Assembly: GCA_016508695.1 (NCBI GenBank)
Contig: VNKQ01000007.1
Span: 806,001 to 870,000, forward strand
Length of the DNA stretch: 64,000 nt
Direction: 5' to 3'
From: Hyphodiscus hymeniophilus
Lineage: Eukaryota; Ascomycota; Leotiomycetes; Helotiales; Hyphodiscaceae
The position numbers and the translations under genes are program-made. The notes beneath the pieces are model-generated. The model made no database searches. It saw nothing but the letters and a program-made list of their open reading frames with translations, and was not told the DNA's origin. Below are positions 1 to 11,996 of this stretch, piece by piece; the first letter of the stretch is position 1, and every line of letters begins with the position of its first letter.

Positions 1-948
1 AGCAGGCGGTGACATCAAAGGCGACCTGGACCCGGCATGAAGGTAGATGGTCTCTCTTGTTGCGACGGGGCAGAGGTGGTGGAGGTGCATGTTCATTGCA
101 TTGAGGAGAAGGAGCGTCGGAGGAGTTGTTTCTTTGGCCAAACACTGTCTGTCGATGGAGAAGTGCGCAAGTTTTGATTGGGCATCCTTGTAGCCCCTGT
201 TCCTACCGACGGTAGTGGGGGGCAAGGGGAGGACGTTTCGAATAATGAACCGCTTGGACTGTTGGAGAGATCCGGGTGAAGAGGATTTGAGATGAGTATT
301 TGAGATACAAAGTAAATAAACACGCTTTCTATACTCACTCTGGAGAGATCCAGAAGGCGGATACATACCGCGGTATGGTGACGTCGAACTTGAGTGTGGG
401 GTTATTCTGCCGGCGCTTTAGAGGTACGGCACAATCTTCAAGCTTGATTACTCGCGCAGGTACTGAACTGTTACACCAGGGAGAGTACGGGATCTTATCT
501 AATCGAGAGGGGGGTTTGATATAAATACTCTAGGGTGTGTATATATCAACTGCCAAACGCAAAACCATTTACATTTAGCGAGCCAAAGGTGTGGATCAAA
601 CACTGAACAAAAAGTCTAATTCAGGATCAGACGAACAACTCTCCAACCCTATCGTGGCTTATAATCATGCTCTACAGGGCAGTATCACAAAGGTATCGTA
701 TACTTTCTTTTTACTCGGAAAAACCTCACCACATATTGACCAAATACTCGAGTATCGGGTAAACTCTGACCACGAGACGAAAAATCTCTGGATCACGTAG
801 CATATTCAGGATACATTTTGCAAGGCTCGCTAGTTTTCAGTGTATAATGAGCAGATATACTCATCAAGCCTGTGAGCACTTGGCTGACCTTCAACAGGAA
901 ACCAGCCAGTACTCAGAACACGTGATACCACCAGGAGCAGGGCCAAAA
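1..948. other. Left edge, no supported gene
   Basis: Short open frames exist on both strands, but none shows a recognisable domain or a convincing splice structure. The first ~90 bases read on the minus strand as a proline- and arginine-rich stretch that could be an exon running off the window edge; this cannot be decided here. The last 100-150 bases presumably hold the promoter of the methyltransferase gene that starts at 949. Confidence 0.4.
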
Positions 949-1804
949 ATGGCCAACGACTCGGACTCGGACTCGGACGGTGAGACCCTCGACCTCTTCA
1001 CCGAGCCATCGGATTAGTAGGTAGAAATTAGCATCTCGGTCTCTTCACTCCTACCCTACAAAGACACTGACATCCCGTAGCTACCCGCCCAGTCCCAAAC
1101 CCACAACGCAAACCCACGCTCTCCTCACGGGCCAGGTGTTGACTCTCGGTCTCGTAGGCCACAATCCGCTGTGGGGCCACCACCTCTGGAACGCAGGCCG
1201 TCTGATCTCCACCTATCTCGAGGAGAACCCCTCTCTCGTCGCCGACAGGACGGTGCTTGAGCTCGGTGCAGGGGCGGGTTTACCGAGTCTAGTATGTGGG
1301 GTTCTGGGGGCGAGGAGGGTCGTCGTCACGGACTATCCCGATGCGGAGCTGGTGCAGAACCTGAGAGCGAACATCGCGAGGTGCGAGGGGCTGGGTCGGG
1401 AGGGAGAGGGAGAGGAAGAGGGAAGAGTCGTGGCAGAAGGTTATTGCTGGGGCGCTGATCCCGAGCCTCTGCTCTCACACCTCCCTCTATCTGGGGACAA
1501 GGGCTTCGAGGTTCTCATCCTTGCGGACCTGCTGTTCAACCATTCGGAACACGGAAAACTTGTCGCTACAGTCCAGCAGACTCTTGCGAAAACACGAGAT
1601 GCGAAAGCTCTCGTTTTCTTCACGCCGTATAGACCCTGGCTTTACGAGAAGGACATGGCCTTCTTTGATTTGGTGAAGGAGGCGGGGTTTACTGTTGAGA
1701 AGGTCTTGGAGGAGAAGATGGACAAGGTGATGTTTGAGGATGATCCGGGGGATGAGGAGCTGAGGAGGACGGTCTTTGGCTTTGTGGTCAAGTGGCGGCT
1801 GTGA
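949..1804 (+). CDS. efm7: EFM7-type protein N-terminal and lysine methyltransferase
   Basis: A seven-beta-strand SAM-dependent methyltransferase of the lysine methyltransferase-16 family. In yeast Efm7/Nnt1 methylates the N-terminus and a nearby lysine of elongation factor eEF1A in the cytosol; assignment here is by similarity. There are two exons, 949-1016 and 1081-1804 (intron 1017-1080), giving 263 aa. The splice restores a tyrosine codon and the proline-rich stretch DYYPPSPKPTTQTH typical of the family. The motif GHNPLWGHHLWNAGR follows, then the SAM-binding loop VLELGAGAG at about residues 81-90, an acidic post-I region and a C-terminal FGFVVKWRL. The start is the first in-frame ATG of an acidic N-terminus encoded by a GACTCG hexamer repeated three times, which could vary in length. 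It converges on the zinc-cluster regulator downstream. Confidence 0.85.
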
Positions 1805-2200
1805 AGACCTACGAAAGATAAGATGTTGGCGGTTGAATATGGAGACATTGTAATTATTCAAGTGAAGTCCGAAATCAATACACTTGTGAGGATGTTGGAT
1901 GTACGGGGTTATGCCTGAGGGTAAAGAGTGCTTCATGCTAAACAAGTTGAATGATAATCCAAAAAGCTCATTCTCAGACGCAATTGTTTCTTTTCCAATT
2001 TCTATCTACGTTTCCAAACGCAAGGCCCATTTCTGAATGCATTCTTGTAATACAAAGAGTGGGATTGTTTCCTCCCAATTCCCCTGAAAACTCCAAGCGC
2101 TTGGTCTCCAATTCTCAGACCTCGAGTCCGTACAACCATGTTCATATACCAATACAACCTTGAGTTTCATATGTCCATCTTCACGGAGAATGATGGTCTT
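1805..2200. other. Convergent intergenic region
   Basis: These 396 bases separate the stop codon of the methyltransferase (+) from the stop codon of the zinc-cluster regulator (-). It should hold both 3' UTRs. No gene or repeat is seen. Confidence 0.5.
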
Positions 2201-5001
2201 TCACCAAGCAATGACCGTCTCCCGTCCCTCTTTCTTTCCGTCTACACCAGGCAGTGCCTTCTGGCATTTGACTTTTACATACCGTTCCGGGAAATGGAAA
2301 TCCACCACCATCAAGCGCACCCTATTCTCCTCGGGCACCATCCATCCTCTTTGATGAACCTCCCCTCCATTCTGTTGCACCTCGTTCTTATTCGGCTTCG
2401 CACCCGTAGTTCCTCTGGGCCTCGACGCAGTGGAACTGACCGCATGCTCCCTCTCGTTTTTACCGAAATTACGCTTCCCAACCGCCTCATTGACCGCATC
2501 CGAGATACTCTTCCCGTCTTCCCACCCTCCAACACTGCCTCTCTCCACAGGGGGAGGGCTAGGATAACTAAATCTTCCGCTGCCTCTTTCACCCAGCGAC
2601 GACGCCTGACTTATGCTACTCTGCCGCGAATCAAGCAGCGGCGGCTCCCCCAAACCATCCTCCTCGCATCTCTTCATCCACTTCCCAATCCTCGCGGTCA
2701 AGATACCATCCCACATACCCTCCTGCCTCGGACTCGCAAACAGCAGCGAAATCGCCTCCCTCCGAACAATCGGGTCTCGACATTTAGTCGCCACGATGTG
2801 AAGAGGGGGCACAATCCCGACCTCGAAGGTGAAGCGCGGATTCGGTGGTCTTTGTGCCATGGAGGGGCTGGAGATTAGGAGTGCGCATGTGCGGACTATG
2901 TATTTGAAATCGGAGAGATAGCTGTCGTAAACCATTTCTGAGTCATTGGGCACGCCTGCAAGCATGATGACTGTGATCCTCTGATACAAACTCAGAAGCA
3001 ATGCAGGAGGATTGGCGACGGCGCCATCATCACCTATCGCCTGGTCCAGAATGGGTCGAAAAGCAGCCTCGAAGGCGTCCAACTGATTAAGATGGCTTTT
3101 CAACTCGGAGCCGATCTGTTCGGGAGGATCGGAATTCCTTGGGGCGTAGGCACGATTGAAGGATGTGCGTCGGAAGAATTGTAACGCTCGGTCCATGAGG
3201 AAGTCCCAGCAGCGGTGCGCCGAGGCGAAGTCGGGGAAAGACGTAGGAATGGGAAGGTGCCAGATTTTGTGAATGTCCCATATCAAGGGTGGGATTCCGG
3301 GTATCATACCAAAGAAGAGACCTTGGCCATCGAGACGAACGAAGGTTTGGATCAAGATTTCTTCGATAGCGAAATCGTTGTGGAGAGGTGGTGGGGTGGG
3401 ACTGCGGGAGGCAAGTGTAAGGGGGCGCTTGCGTGTGTTGGTAACGCCTTGAGAGATTGGTGGTGCTTGTGTTGTTGATGAGATTTGGATTGAAGGCACC
3501 AAGGAGGACGAGGGGGTGTGCGTGCCTGTCGATGGAGGCGTGTATATCATGGGTGTTGATACTAATGAATTGGAGAGTGTAGACGGATCCTTTCGGGGAG
3601 CGGTAATTACAGGGGATTCTGCGCGTTTGTATAGGCAGGATGTGGCGGAAGCCTTTCGAAGGTAGTCAGATGTTGATAGTATGGATGATTTCCCATATGG
3701 CATGATCGAATCTTCTTCATTTGAGGTAGATTCGCTGGTACCATCACTTGTGATTCCCGCCGAATAGCCCGAGTATTCTCCCACTGGAACGGACAATATG
3801 GGTCTCTGTCTCCCTTGGCTGAAAGAGGTGCCGCTCGTTGCGTGAGGATGAACGTGATGTTTAACACTTAGGTCATAGATGAAGGCGTCTGAGAGAGTGT
3901 TGACATTCTCCTCCGACTCTGATTGAAGAGAATCCGTATCAAGGTACTCTTCGAGGTGCATTGCAATTGCTCTCGATTTTGAGACATTATCGCATCCCAG
4001 TCGAGATAGTAACCCCTGAGTTATCTTGCCTGTCACGGTAACTTTCGAAGATATTCCCGCCGGAGACTTTGTTGATATCCGAGGCCTGGAGCTAGGCTTT
4101 CCTTGGTAATAGCTGCGTAGAATCTTCAGACCACCATATGTCTGCTGGACCGCTGACGCAAGGCTTCCCTGGAATGTTTCGAAGCAGACAAAAAGTAGAC
4201 AAGCTACCAGAGCAGTCCTTAGTTGGGGATCATTAGAAGCAGTAATGTAATTATTCAAAGCTTGAATAGCTCTCAGGTATTGACTGACAGCAGCCGCATG
4301 ATGCTTCTTATCAATATTCTGGATGATGTTGACTTTGAGACCAGGTCCAGGAGCGTTCTCTAGACTTTTGTTAAGCGCCCCTATGGCAATGGCGGCATGC
4401 CGTATCGGTGGAACCACATGAGCTTCTTGGAGCACAAGTCGAGTCCAGAAGCTTGGATCAAAAAAGCCAGAGAGTTCCCCGGCCGAATACTCGATAAAAC
4501 GTTGGAAGTATTGGCTTTCGTCTTCGTTACTGTGTATTGATATGCTGGGGCTGTATATGCTTACTGAGGGTATTCGAGGTTGGATGGGAACAGTTGCAAG
4601 GTCTCTTCTCGTTGGTAGTCCAGGATATCCGTCACATTCTCTTCCGAATTTGCGGCATCGGAGACAATGAGGCTTGATTTCATCACATTTGACTCGTCTT
4701 TGCTGATAGATTATCAGCAATCCGACCCTGATCCACTACGTGAGAGAATCTCAGATGATTATCTTCAAGGGCGACATACTTTGCAGGTAATGCATCCTGA
4801 CTTTACTTTAGGTCTCGAGGCTCTGACTCGTTTCGCAGTCCTTGTCTCTTCTTTAGATAAATCTCTTCTATACAGTTCCGTCGAGAAGGATTGTGATAGC
4901 AAGGAGGGTAGATTCTGCGGAGCCATTGCTGAAATAGAGGGCGGTATTCCACGGGACTTGTACGGTGTGTATTTGGAGGTACGGGTTGGCACCGGACTCA
5001 A
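2201..5001 (-). CDS. Zn2Cys6 fungal transcription factor
   Basis: A binuclear zinc-cluster regulator of about 907 aa, expected to act in the nucleus. Exon 1 is 4780-5001 and exon 2 is 2201-4702; the intron 4703-4779 cuts the zinc cluster between GCITCK and QRRVKC. After splicing the cysteines are C70, C73, C80, C87, C90 and C97, a perfect C-x2-C-x6-C-x6-C-x2-C-x6-C. The text after it (EIKPHCLRCRKFGRECDGY) is of the class that carries a DUF3468/Fungal_trans_2-like middle region, with a helical segment around residues 110-230 and low-complexity Ser/Thr/Pro between about 270 and 480. The C-terminal ~150 aa are charged and probably disordered. The first Met is used; an internal Met at residue 26 is an alternative start. 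The target genes are unknown. The 3.3 kb upstream is empty, which leaves room for a large promoter. Confidence 0.88.
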
Positions 5002-8000
5002 AGGGGGCCCTTAGCTGGGACGACATTCAGGCAACAGGAACAAACAATCGATGGAGCTGCCGGAAGCTTTTTGTCGGTTTCAAGGTTTGCGACGATGGTA
5101 ATTCCCCTACTGGTTTTCGATGCAGAGGGAGTTGAGAGGATGTTGATATACATACATGTAGATTTAGGGTCCTAAACTTAGAAATCATAGCCTCGCTAGT
5201 ATGGTCGGTGGTAGGTGCTCGGGGGCCCCGAAATAATGGCTTGAAGGACTTCTCGGCCGAAGATATCACGCCCTAGAGCGATCGCAATGATATTCGATAT
5301 TCCAGGACTAGCATTGGTCGCAACGTGGATTTGCACAGCTCACTGTATCAAACCTGAGGAATCCAAGACGTCATGAGGCAGACCGAATCACGGCGGAGCT
5401 GAGCCGCTGCGAACAGGAGTTGCTGATGCGAACCCGAATATTCACATAGACGGGTAGGACGGGGTGGGAGAGAGTACATACTCTGTACTGTACAGTACGT
5501 GAGATCGTCGTGGCTTGGGCCATCTGGGAAGCTCCCACCCTTGCCCACCCAGCTCCCCTCTCTCCCGCAGATTGTGGGGCGGGGAGCTTGGAAGATAGCG
5601 GCACACAGCCTTCATTCGTCAGCCCTGCGCACCCTCTCCCCAGCTGGCCGGTCGACCTTCTTCGGGCCGGAATTGCAGAGGAAAGCGGGTATCTGATACG
5701 GTGCCAGACTGTTGGTCTCTGCTGAATATCGTTCCGAAAGAAAGCAAGATTGTAGATCATCCTGACCAGCTGCATCCTCAACGACATAAAAAGGAATCTT
5801 CAGCAACAGTTTTCCCTGACGTTCTAGATACGGTGGAGTAGAGATGGGCGGAGTGGCGGGAATTTCACTGATTTCCCAGCATCTTTGTTCCGTCTCACCT
5901 CTTCGATCTGGCTCCTGATTCGCCAAAGAACGAAAAAGCTGAGGCCATCCAATGCCTGTTGATTGCATGGCCTGGGTCTTTGGCGCCCATACCTTGCGCC
6001 ATACCCAATGCCAGTAACAATCTCCCAGCATGTCAAAGCTAAAGGTATCATCGCTCGGTTCTCGGTTTGAGTTTCACCTCGAGACAACTTGTCGATCGTA
6101 GATTCCAAGCCCGACTTCAAAGACCAGAGATATCCAGTTTTTTCCGGCTAGGCCGCAGGTAGAACATTTGATAAGAATCACTCAAGTAATGAGTGATAAA
6201 CCTGTAATATTCTGCGCCGTGGAGAGAATTCACCCCAATTGGAACTCACCAGCAGTCGATCTCCACGGGAAACAGTTGGCAGAAGGCTTGCACACAGGAG
6301 GAATATGTCCAAGGTATCCTGGTAGACGGTGCTGAGGGACTAAACCCTGCATACACTACGATGCTGCCCCCCCGAACATGGAATGCCGTTGATAAGGCAC
6401 GTAAGGCTGTCCCAAAGTTCATACATGAACCGGACACAGGTCTCCCGGCTCCGTTGTACTCGAGTACATGGTGTGCACCAATTTAGGCATCAACATTGCC
6501 TATTGCGGCCTAGACTCAAGATCCTTGATCAATGAGCAATAGGTGGACAGGAGAGATGTATTTCCACTGTCTTGAATCTCTGGTTGATCGCTTGTTCGAA
6601 ATATCTTCGTAACTATCAGCCAATTATGATGTGTTGCGAACTTCCTTAGCCTAGGACGGCAGACATGGACGAAGTATTGTGTAACAAGGCTGCAGTAGAG
6701 CCGTTTAAAGCCACCACATCGCAGTAACTTTGGATTCCCAAGAATCTTACCAAGAATTAAGCATGCCATACATAAATAGCACAGCATCTTGATTGGCATG
6801 TGAGATTCATCTGTTCCTTTCCAGACTCCACATGGAGGGACTTCCCCCTGGAAGATCGAGGCAGAAGTGTTGATACCTTCATGCTTAGCTTTCCCCTTTA
6901 TCACCTAGTTTTGTCATACGCGAATTGGGCGGTTCATGAGAGTCCTGGACTTTGGTGTACATCCGACTTTTGGTCGATCATGGGACAATATTGTGCCGTT
7001 CTGGCTGGAAATTGGAGCTCCTCCGGGAATGAAACATGAAGAAATGTGGTGCTCGATCATCCAGTCATCCACACGGGGTCAGGCCGTGAGTAATAGTAGG
7101 ATGCTTGTGTATCTGTACGGAGCACATACTTGTGCAATTGCGCCAAATCTCCTACCCGCTAAGGATACCTCAACCATTAAAAATGCGGGAGAAGAGGAAG
7201 AACCATTCTTGGTCCTGGCATCGCGGGCTTGCCGCCTGCACCAGGGAGGCGCCCCCGATGAACGGTTCGGGTTGATCAGGTAGCAAACAAGCATGCCACC
7301 CGTGAAAGCATTGCTTGTGTGGGATTTTCCTATATCCGACCCTGTTGTTGCACCAGGAACTAACATCCACCTGCTTCCAGAAGTCCTGCGCACTGGGCAG
7401 TTGTAATTTTTAAGAGTAATGCAGGACCGGACGTTAAGCTATCTCCGTAAACCGTTCACCTGCATGTGTGCCCTTTGTTGCAAGTTCCCGCCCCCAAACT
7501 TCTCTTGACAAGTCCTCTGATTGAAACATCTTTTGAAATCAACAAACGAGGGGGATGCAAGCTAAGAGAAGCCTCGGCAATTGTCCTCACCTCAAAAAGC
7601 TCCGCAACCCACGAAGGTTCTCATGACAGGGGAATCGCAATCGTATGCAAGGTACTTGGTCACGTGCTAGGCAACATGTTCTGAAATCCCAGGATTTGAG
7701 TTGAATGTGTCTTTTAGATTGCTTCGCTTGCCTGAAAAGGACAGAAAAATGTTGTGCTCAAGAAGGGTTGGTTGCTGCTTCTAAACAGGTAACGGCGGTG
7801 GGATGTGGTGTCGTACCTCCCACAGCATGACAGTGGTACATAACTACAAGCCGGAATGGGAACTCATTCCGAATAAGAAGGACTTTCTTCAACCCTGCTT
7901 CAATAAAACTGCAAATGGAATCGAATCCGATGAATATGAAGGGCAAGAAAGGGGTCTGTTGACCCTGGAACAACGAGGCTGATAATTTTCTTGGAGAGCT

Positions 8001-8338
8001 TTTCCATCGATGCGGCACTTGCTAGTCTCAAGCTCACTTCATTGGCAAATCATTTACCCGTAGTAACACACGATAGCTCATCGTGGAACATTTGCAATGT
8101 TGGTGATGGTTTGTAAATTGATTTCAAACATTGCATATAGCTTATGTATGCAAAATTGCGCTACTGTACTGTACTAGGAGTATCTTCGGCCCCGCGTTTT
8201 GACGGGCCTGTTTCGTCGATCAATAAACTCTCAGCCTCGCCATTGACTGATTCGTTTCAGTCCCATCATATTGTCCTCTAACTTTCAAAGATACCAGTGG
8301 GCATCACAAAACATTGCAACCAGTAAAAAGTACATACA
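5002..8338. other. 3.3-kb gene-poor interval
   Basis: No reading frame here shows a recognisable domain, and the open frames are short and mutually overlapping. The part next to 5001 must include the regulator's promoter. A frame on the minus strand near 5612-6031 (139 codons) has the most protein-like composition, but I recognise no family in it. A 14-bp perfect palindrome lies at 5485-5498 and a related TACTG tandem at 8162-8176. Confidence 0.4.
5485..5498. repeat. Perfect 14-bp palindrome
   Basis: GTACTGTACAGTAC equals its own reverse complement. It lies about 480 bp upstream of the zinc-cluster regulator's start codon. Palindromes of this size can be dimeric factor sites; no factor is inferred. 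Confidence 0.6.
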
Positions 8339-8993
8339 ATGGCAGACCCCTCAGCATACACCTACCCCTCACCTCTTGCAGGCTGGGAAAACGCCCCTCC
8401 GCTACTCGACGAGAAGGCCGCGGATGGGAAGAGCTATGCCAATCCTCAAACTGGGGTACTGAGCAAAAGCTACAAGGAGTTCACAGACCCACTTGATAAT
8501 GGACGACGTGGCGGATTGTGAGCATCAATGCCTCAGGGACTCGTCTTGAGGAGGTCTCCGAAAGATGCTTCGCAGAGCTGACTGTGTCGCAGTGATATCC
8601 ACGTTTACTACTTCCAAAAGAACCCTTCGCAACTCCAATTTGCTCGAGAGCTATGGCAACGGATTCGTCTTGAATGTACCTAAGCCCCACCCCAATCTCA
8701 TTGCCCCAAAACCGATGCTCACACACCTAGTCCCCGAACTCCGCGTCTACAAGTTCTGGGAACAGCCCGTTGGTCCTCACCCCATCGCAATGTTCGAAGT
8801 AAACCTCTTTACACCTGCACAATTCGGAGCATTTATCCCCTGGCTGGTGATAAACAGGGGTCCATTGAGTGCATTGATTCATCCTAATACCGTGGACCCT
8901 GTGACTGGTGAACATAATGATGAGAGAGATCATACTCAGCGGGCTACGTGGATGGGGGAAAGAGTGTTATTAGATTTGAGTATTTTTAAGTAA
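8339..8993 (+). CDS. DOPA 4,5-dioxygenase family protein
   Basis: A small extradiol dioxygenase-like protein of the DOPA 4,5-dioxygenase family (PF08883). Characterised relatives open the catechol ring of DOPA and related compounds using iron. Three exons (8339-8517, 8593-8675, 8731-8993; introns of 75 and 55 nt) give 174 aa. Splicing joins the segments GFDIHVYYFQKNPSQLQFAR, ELWQRIRLEFPELRVYKFWE and VGPHPIAMFEVNLF without a gap, as in the family. Visible candidate metal ligands are the His in DIHVYY and the His in GPHPIAMFEV; RDHTQRATWMG near the C-terminus is the third conserved patch. There is no signal peptide, so it is probably cytosolic. The neighbour on the other strand is a flavin monooxygenase; a joint role in aromatic breakdown is possible but unproven. 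Confidence 0.88.
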
Positions 8994-9153
8994 AGAGGTT
9001 GAAGGAGGTCAGGGAAAAGAGGGAGGCTGAGGAAAGGCCGAGGTGAGTGGCTTTGTATTGGAAACAAAATGGCGTCAATTGGAACGAATAACAATTGAAC
9101 GCTAAGTTTTCAATATCATGATCTCAAGCACACAAGCCTAATATGACAATCGT

Positions 9154-11485
9154 TCAAACTTTGCTACCGAGTGCTTGCAAGACGGTAGCACCTGTCAGTA
9201 ACGCTTGTCGAACATATGCCTTCAAAATATCCTTCACATTTCGACCATTTTGCCGCAGTCGAATAATACCGAAAATTACCGCAGTGCATGCGAGCAATCT
9301 AAAGAAGGTCTTCGCTCTCTTCTTGGCCAGTCCCTTGGAAGTATATGTGATCTGCCAATCACTCCAAGTTGGGAACATGCAGCGGAGACCGAACCAGAGT
9401 TGGGTATATCTTGAGGAACATTAGCAAATTGAAAAGAAGTGACTACCCAAGGCTTACGGATAAACAGTCGAGTTCCAGCCCTCAGCCGTCTGATACCAAC
9501 TCCTACAACCACCTGTATTCCAGACTGTCTTTTTCAAAGCACCTTGTGTGTCTCTATCCCACTCAAGCTGCGCATTTGTTTTGATCTCCGTCTGTACGAC
9601 ATCGCCGTTCAAGATTGGTCCGATGAACTTCAAGCTCATGTTAATCATATTTTCTGACGCAAGAATGACCGACGAGTGACCTGTCGCTGTGTTTGGGCCA
9701 AAGATGGTAAAGAAGTTGGGAAAGCCGTCGAGTGCCATACCCATATACATAGAAGGACCGCCACGAGAATCGAATACGTCGTGAAGCTTCTTGCCATCTT
9801 TTCCGGTGATATCGAGAGGGTGAAGCCACTTGGTGGTTTGGAAGCCGTTTGCGAGAATGATTACATCGGCTGGGATGGTAACTTCTTGAGTAGGGGCAAA
9901 GCTGGTGGTTATTTTGGGCTGTAAGAAGTTCGAAGTCAGCAACGCTTCGATAAAGCTGAGAGACAATCCAAGAGCATTGTCCCAGGAAGGCCTGAGGTGC
10001 GGTGAATGAAAGGGTTAGAAATAATAACGACAATGAAAGCTCTTGTTTACATCAGGATATGTTCGCCCAGGGCCGAGCGTGACAGTCTTCTCTCCAATAC
10101 TTGTAAGGGGAAGAGTAGTGAGCTCGATGGAGGGGTCGTTGAGACCAGGGAGCCATGTTGCATCAAAAATACGTCTCTTACACCCGACTCCATAGTCCGG
10201 CGTAAGAATTTCATGATACTTTTGTGGAACGATACTTTTCATGCGAGCCAGAAGCTCAGCCTCTAGTTTGTTTCTCTCTTTCTTACTGTATTCGCTTGAT
10301 CCAAAGAGACGCCAATCGTATTCCGCTCCAACAGCTATCAGGTTCCGGATACTCTTGCCAAAGCCAGGGACGTAGGTGTTAAGCCAAGGTGACCACTTCT
10401 CCCATCCTCTGTTCCCAAGGGGTGGTATGGTTCGGGGAACAACCCATGGGGGAGAACGCATTAATTGAGTCACTGATTTCGCTCCGTATTGCTTTGTCAA
10501 CCGAGGCACGAACTGTGCGGCGCTACACCCGGTGCCCACAACGATGACTTCTTTGTCTTTCAGATCGACATCATATCTCCACCTTGCAGAGTGAAAGATA
10601 TCGCCCAGAAATTTGTCTTCCCCTGAAACATTGTCTGGCCATATCTTGGGTTCCACCAAGCCACCCACACAGCTGACCACCACCTTGGCTCTGATAGTTT
10701 CCTGGCCAACGTAGATTGATTCTGGTCCTTGATTCTTGATCTTTTGAGCTCTGTCATATTCACTCAAATCTCCAGCTCCAACCATCAAGTGTTGTATTGT
10801 GACTTCCCAGACTTTTTCGGTTTCGAGCCACCTAACTTCGCGGACGTCGGTGTTAAGTTGGATCTTGTCGACAATCTCATACTGGTCGCAGACACCTTGG
10901 AGGTATTTCACGATTTCTTTGCCTGCTGGATAGAAGGTCGTCCATTTAGTGTTTGGGCAGAAGGAGAAGGAGTAGAAGATCGCAGGTCTGTGAATCAATC
11001 CTGTTAGCGCCAATATCACTTGAGGATCATGGCAAATGATGTTGGTAAGGTACTTACACATCACAAGCAACTCCTGGCTGTTGACATGTTAGAAATTAGC
11101 ATGAAGTCCTTGTTGTAGCACGCAAGGTAACTAGGGCTAGGTTGCAGTAAGAACAGAGGCTGAGATACATACGTATCTATTGATCCACCAGGTCCCTCCT
11201 ATTCCAGACTGCCGGTCAATGATACGAAATTGGTCGAAACCAAGGACTTCCTTCAGACGACATCCCATAGCAATACCCGATTCTCCGGCTCCAATGACGA
11301 GAGCCGGAATGTACGTGTAGGAGTTAGCGTCGTAGCCATTTTCCTTTCGTATCGTTTTGCCGTACATCTTTGTACGCATTGTTAGCACGATGATCTTCGC
11401 ACAGGAGTATTGAAGAAGCTGGCGAAACAAAAGAGGATGAACTCACATCGGCAGGACGACTATCTAAAAAAGCACGAGTCGACAT
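9154..11485 (-). CDS. Baeyer-Villiger-type FAD monooxygenase
   Basis: A class B flavin monooxygenase of 635 aa built from six exons: 11447-11485, 11173-11367, 11058-11077 (only 20 nt), 10051-10987, 9458-9918 and 9154-9409. All junctions keep frame. Enzymes of this class insert oxygen into ketones, or oxidise other carbonyls, using FAD and NADPH. The FAD-binding loop GAGESG is at residues 39-44, followed by GGTWWINRYPGVACDVP. The Baeyer-Villiger fingerprint FLGDIFHSARW is at residues 211-221, with Arg where Pro or Asp is usual after the Trp. The second Rossmann loop GTGCSAAQ starts near residue 236. A hydrophobic stretch (FFRLLACTAVIFGII) near the C-terminus could anchor it to the endoplasmic reticulum, as reported for some fungal relatives. 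The substrate cannot be inferred. It shares a 511-bp divergent promoter region with the JmjC gene. Confidence 0.9.
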
Positions 11486-11996
11486 TTTGAGCAACTGCTA
11501 TCTGGTGGCGGCTAAAATGCAGCACTTATTGTGAGGGATCAAAAATGAAGGAGAGGAGGGACCAACAGATAAGGCTCTTGGAGTGATACCACGTTGTTCC
11601 ATTTTGAGAAGTAGTGTATCGTTTATTGGTTGTCCTACCCCGGATTTCCTCCATACTCTAGACTCTCTCTTCATTCACAGACCCCGCACTTGCGAGGAAA
11701 CCTTGGCGACTCTGCACGAGTCAAACATGCCTCGGTATTGGCGCATCTGGAGAAAAGTGCAAACTAAAAAGGAAGGTTATCCGATCATGTTCATGTGAGG
11801 TAAAGAAACCGTCAATCTTTACGTTCGTACTTGCTCTCTGATGCGACACATCTCGTGTTGTTGAATAGCTTCAATGCGGAAGGGGCGCCGAAAGCCGTCC
11901 GGCCATCGATTACGTAAGGAACTCGGCTGTGAAGTACTGGACCGGACGAATACATCTTTCTGCTCACAAGCTGATGAGCACGTTTGACGCAAAGTC
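11486..11996. other. Divergent promoter region
   Basis: These 511 bases lie between the start codons of the flavin monooxygenase (-) and the JmjC-type oxygenase (+). They should hold both promoters. No gene is seen. Confidence 0.5.

Noticed and set aside
2138..2878. Plus-strand open frame of 246 codons inside the zinc-cluster regulator
   Set aside because: It lies opposite the 3' end of a well-supported coding exon and encodes a basic, Ser/Pro/His-rich product with no domain; it is a shadow of the codon pattern on the other strand.
8339..9424. Idea that the DOPA-dioxygenase gene is broken by a stop at 8521
   Set aside because: Two ordinary introns (8518-8592 and 8676-8730) restore an uninterrupted, fully conserved reading frame.
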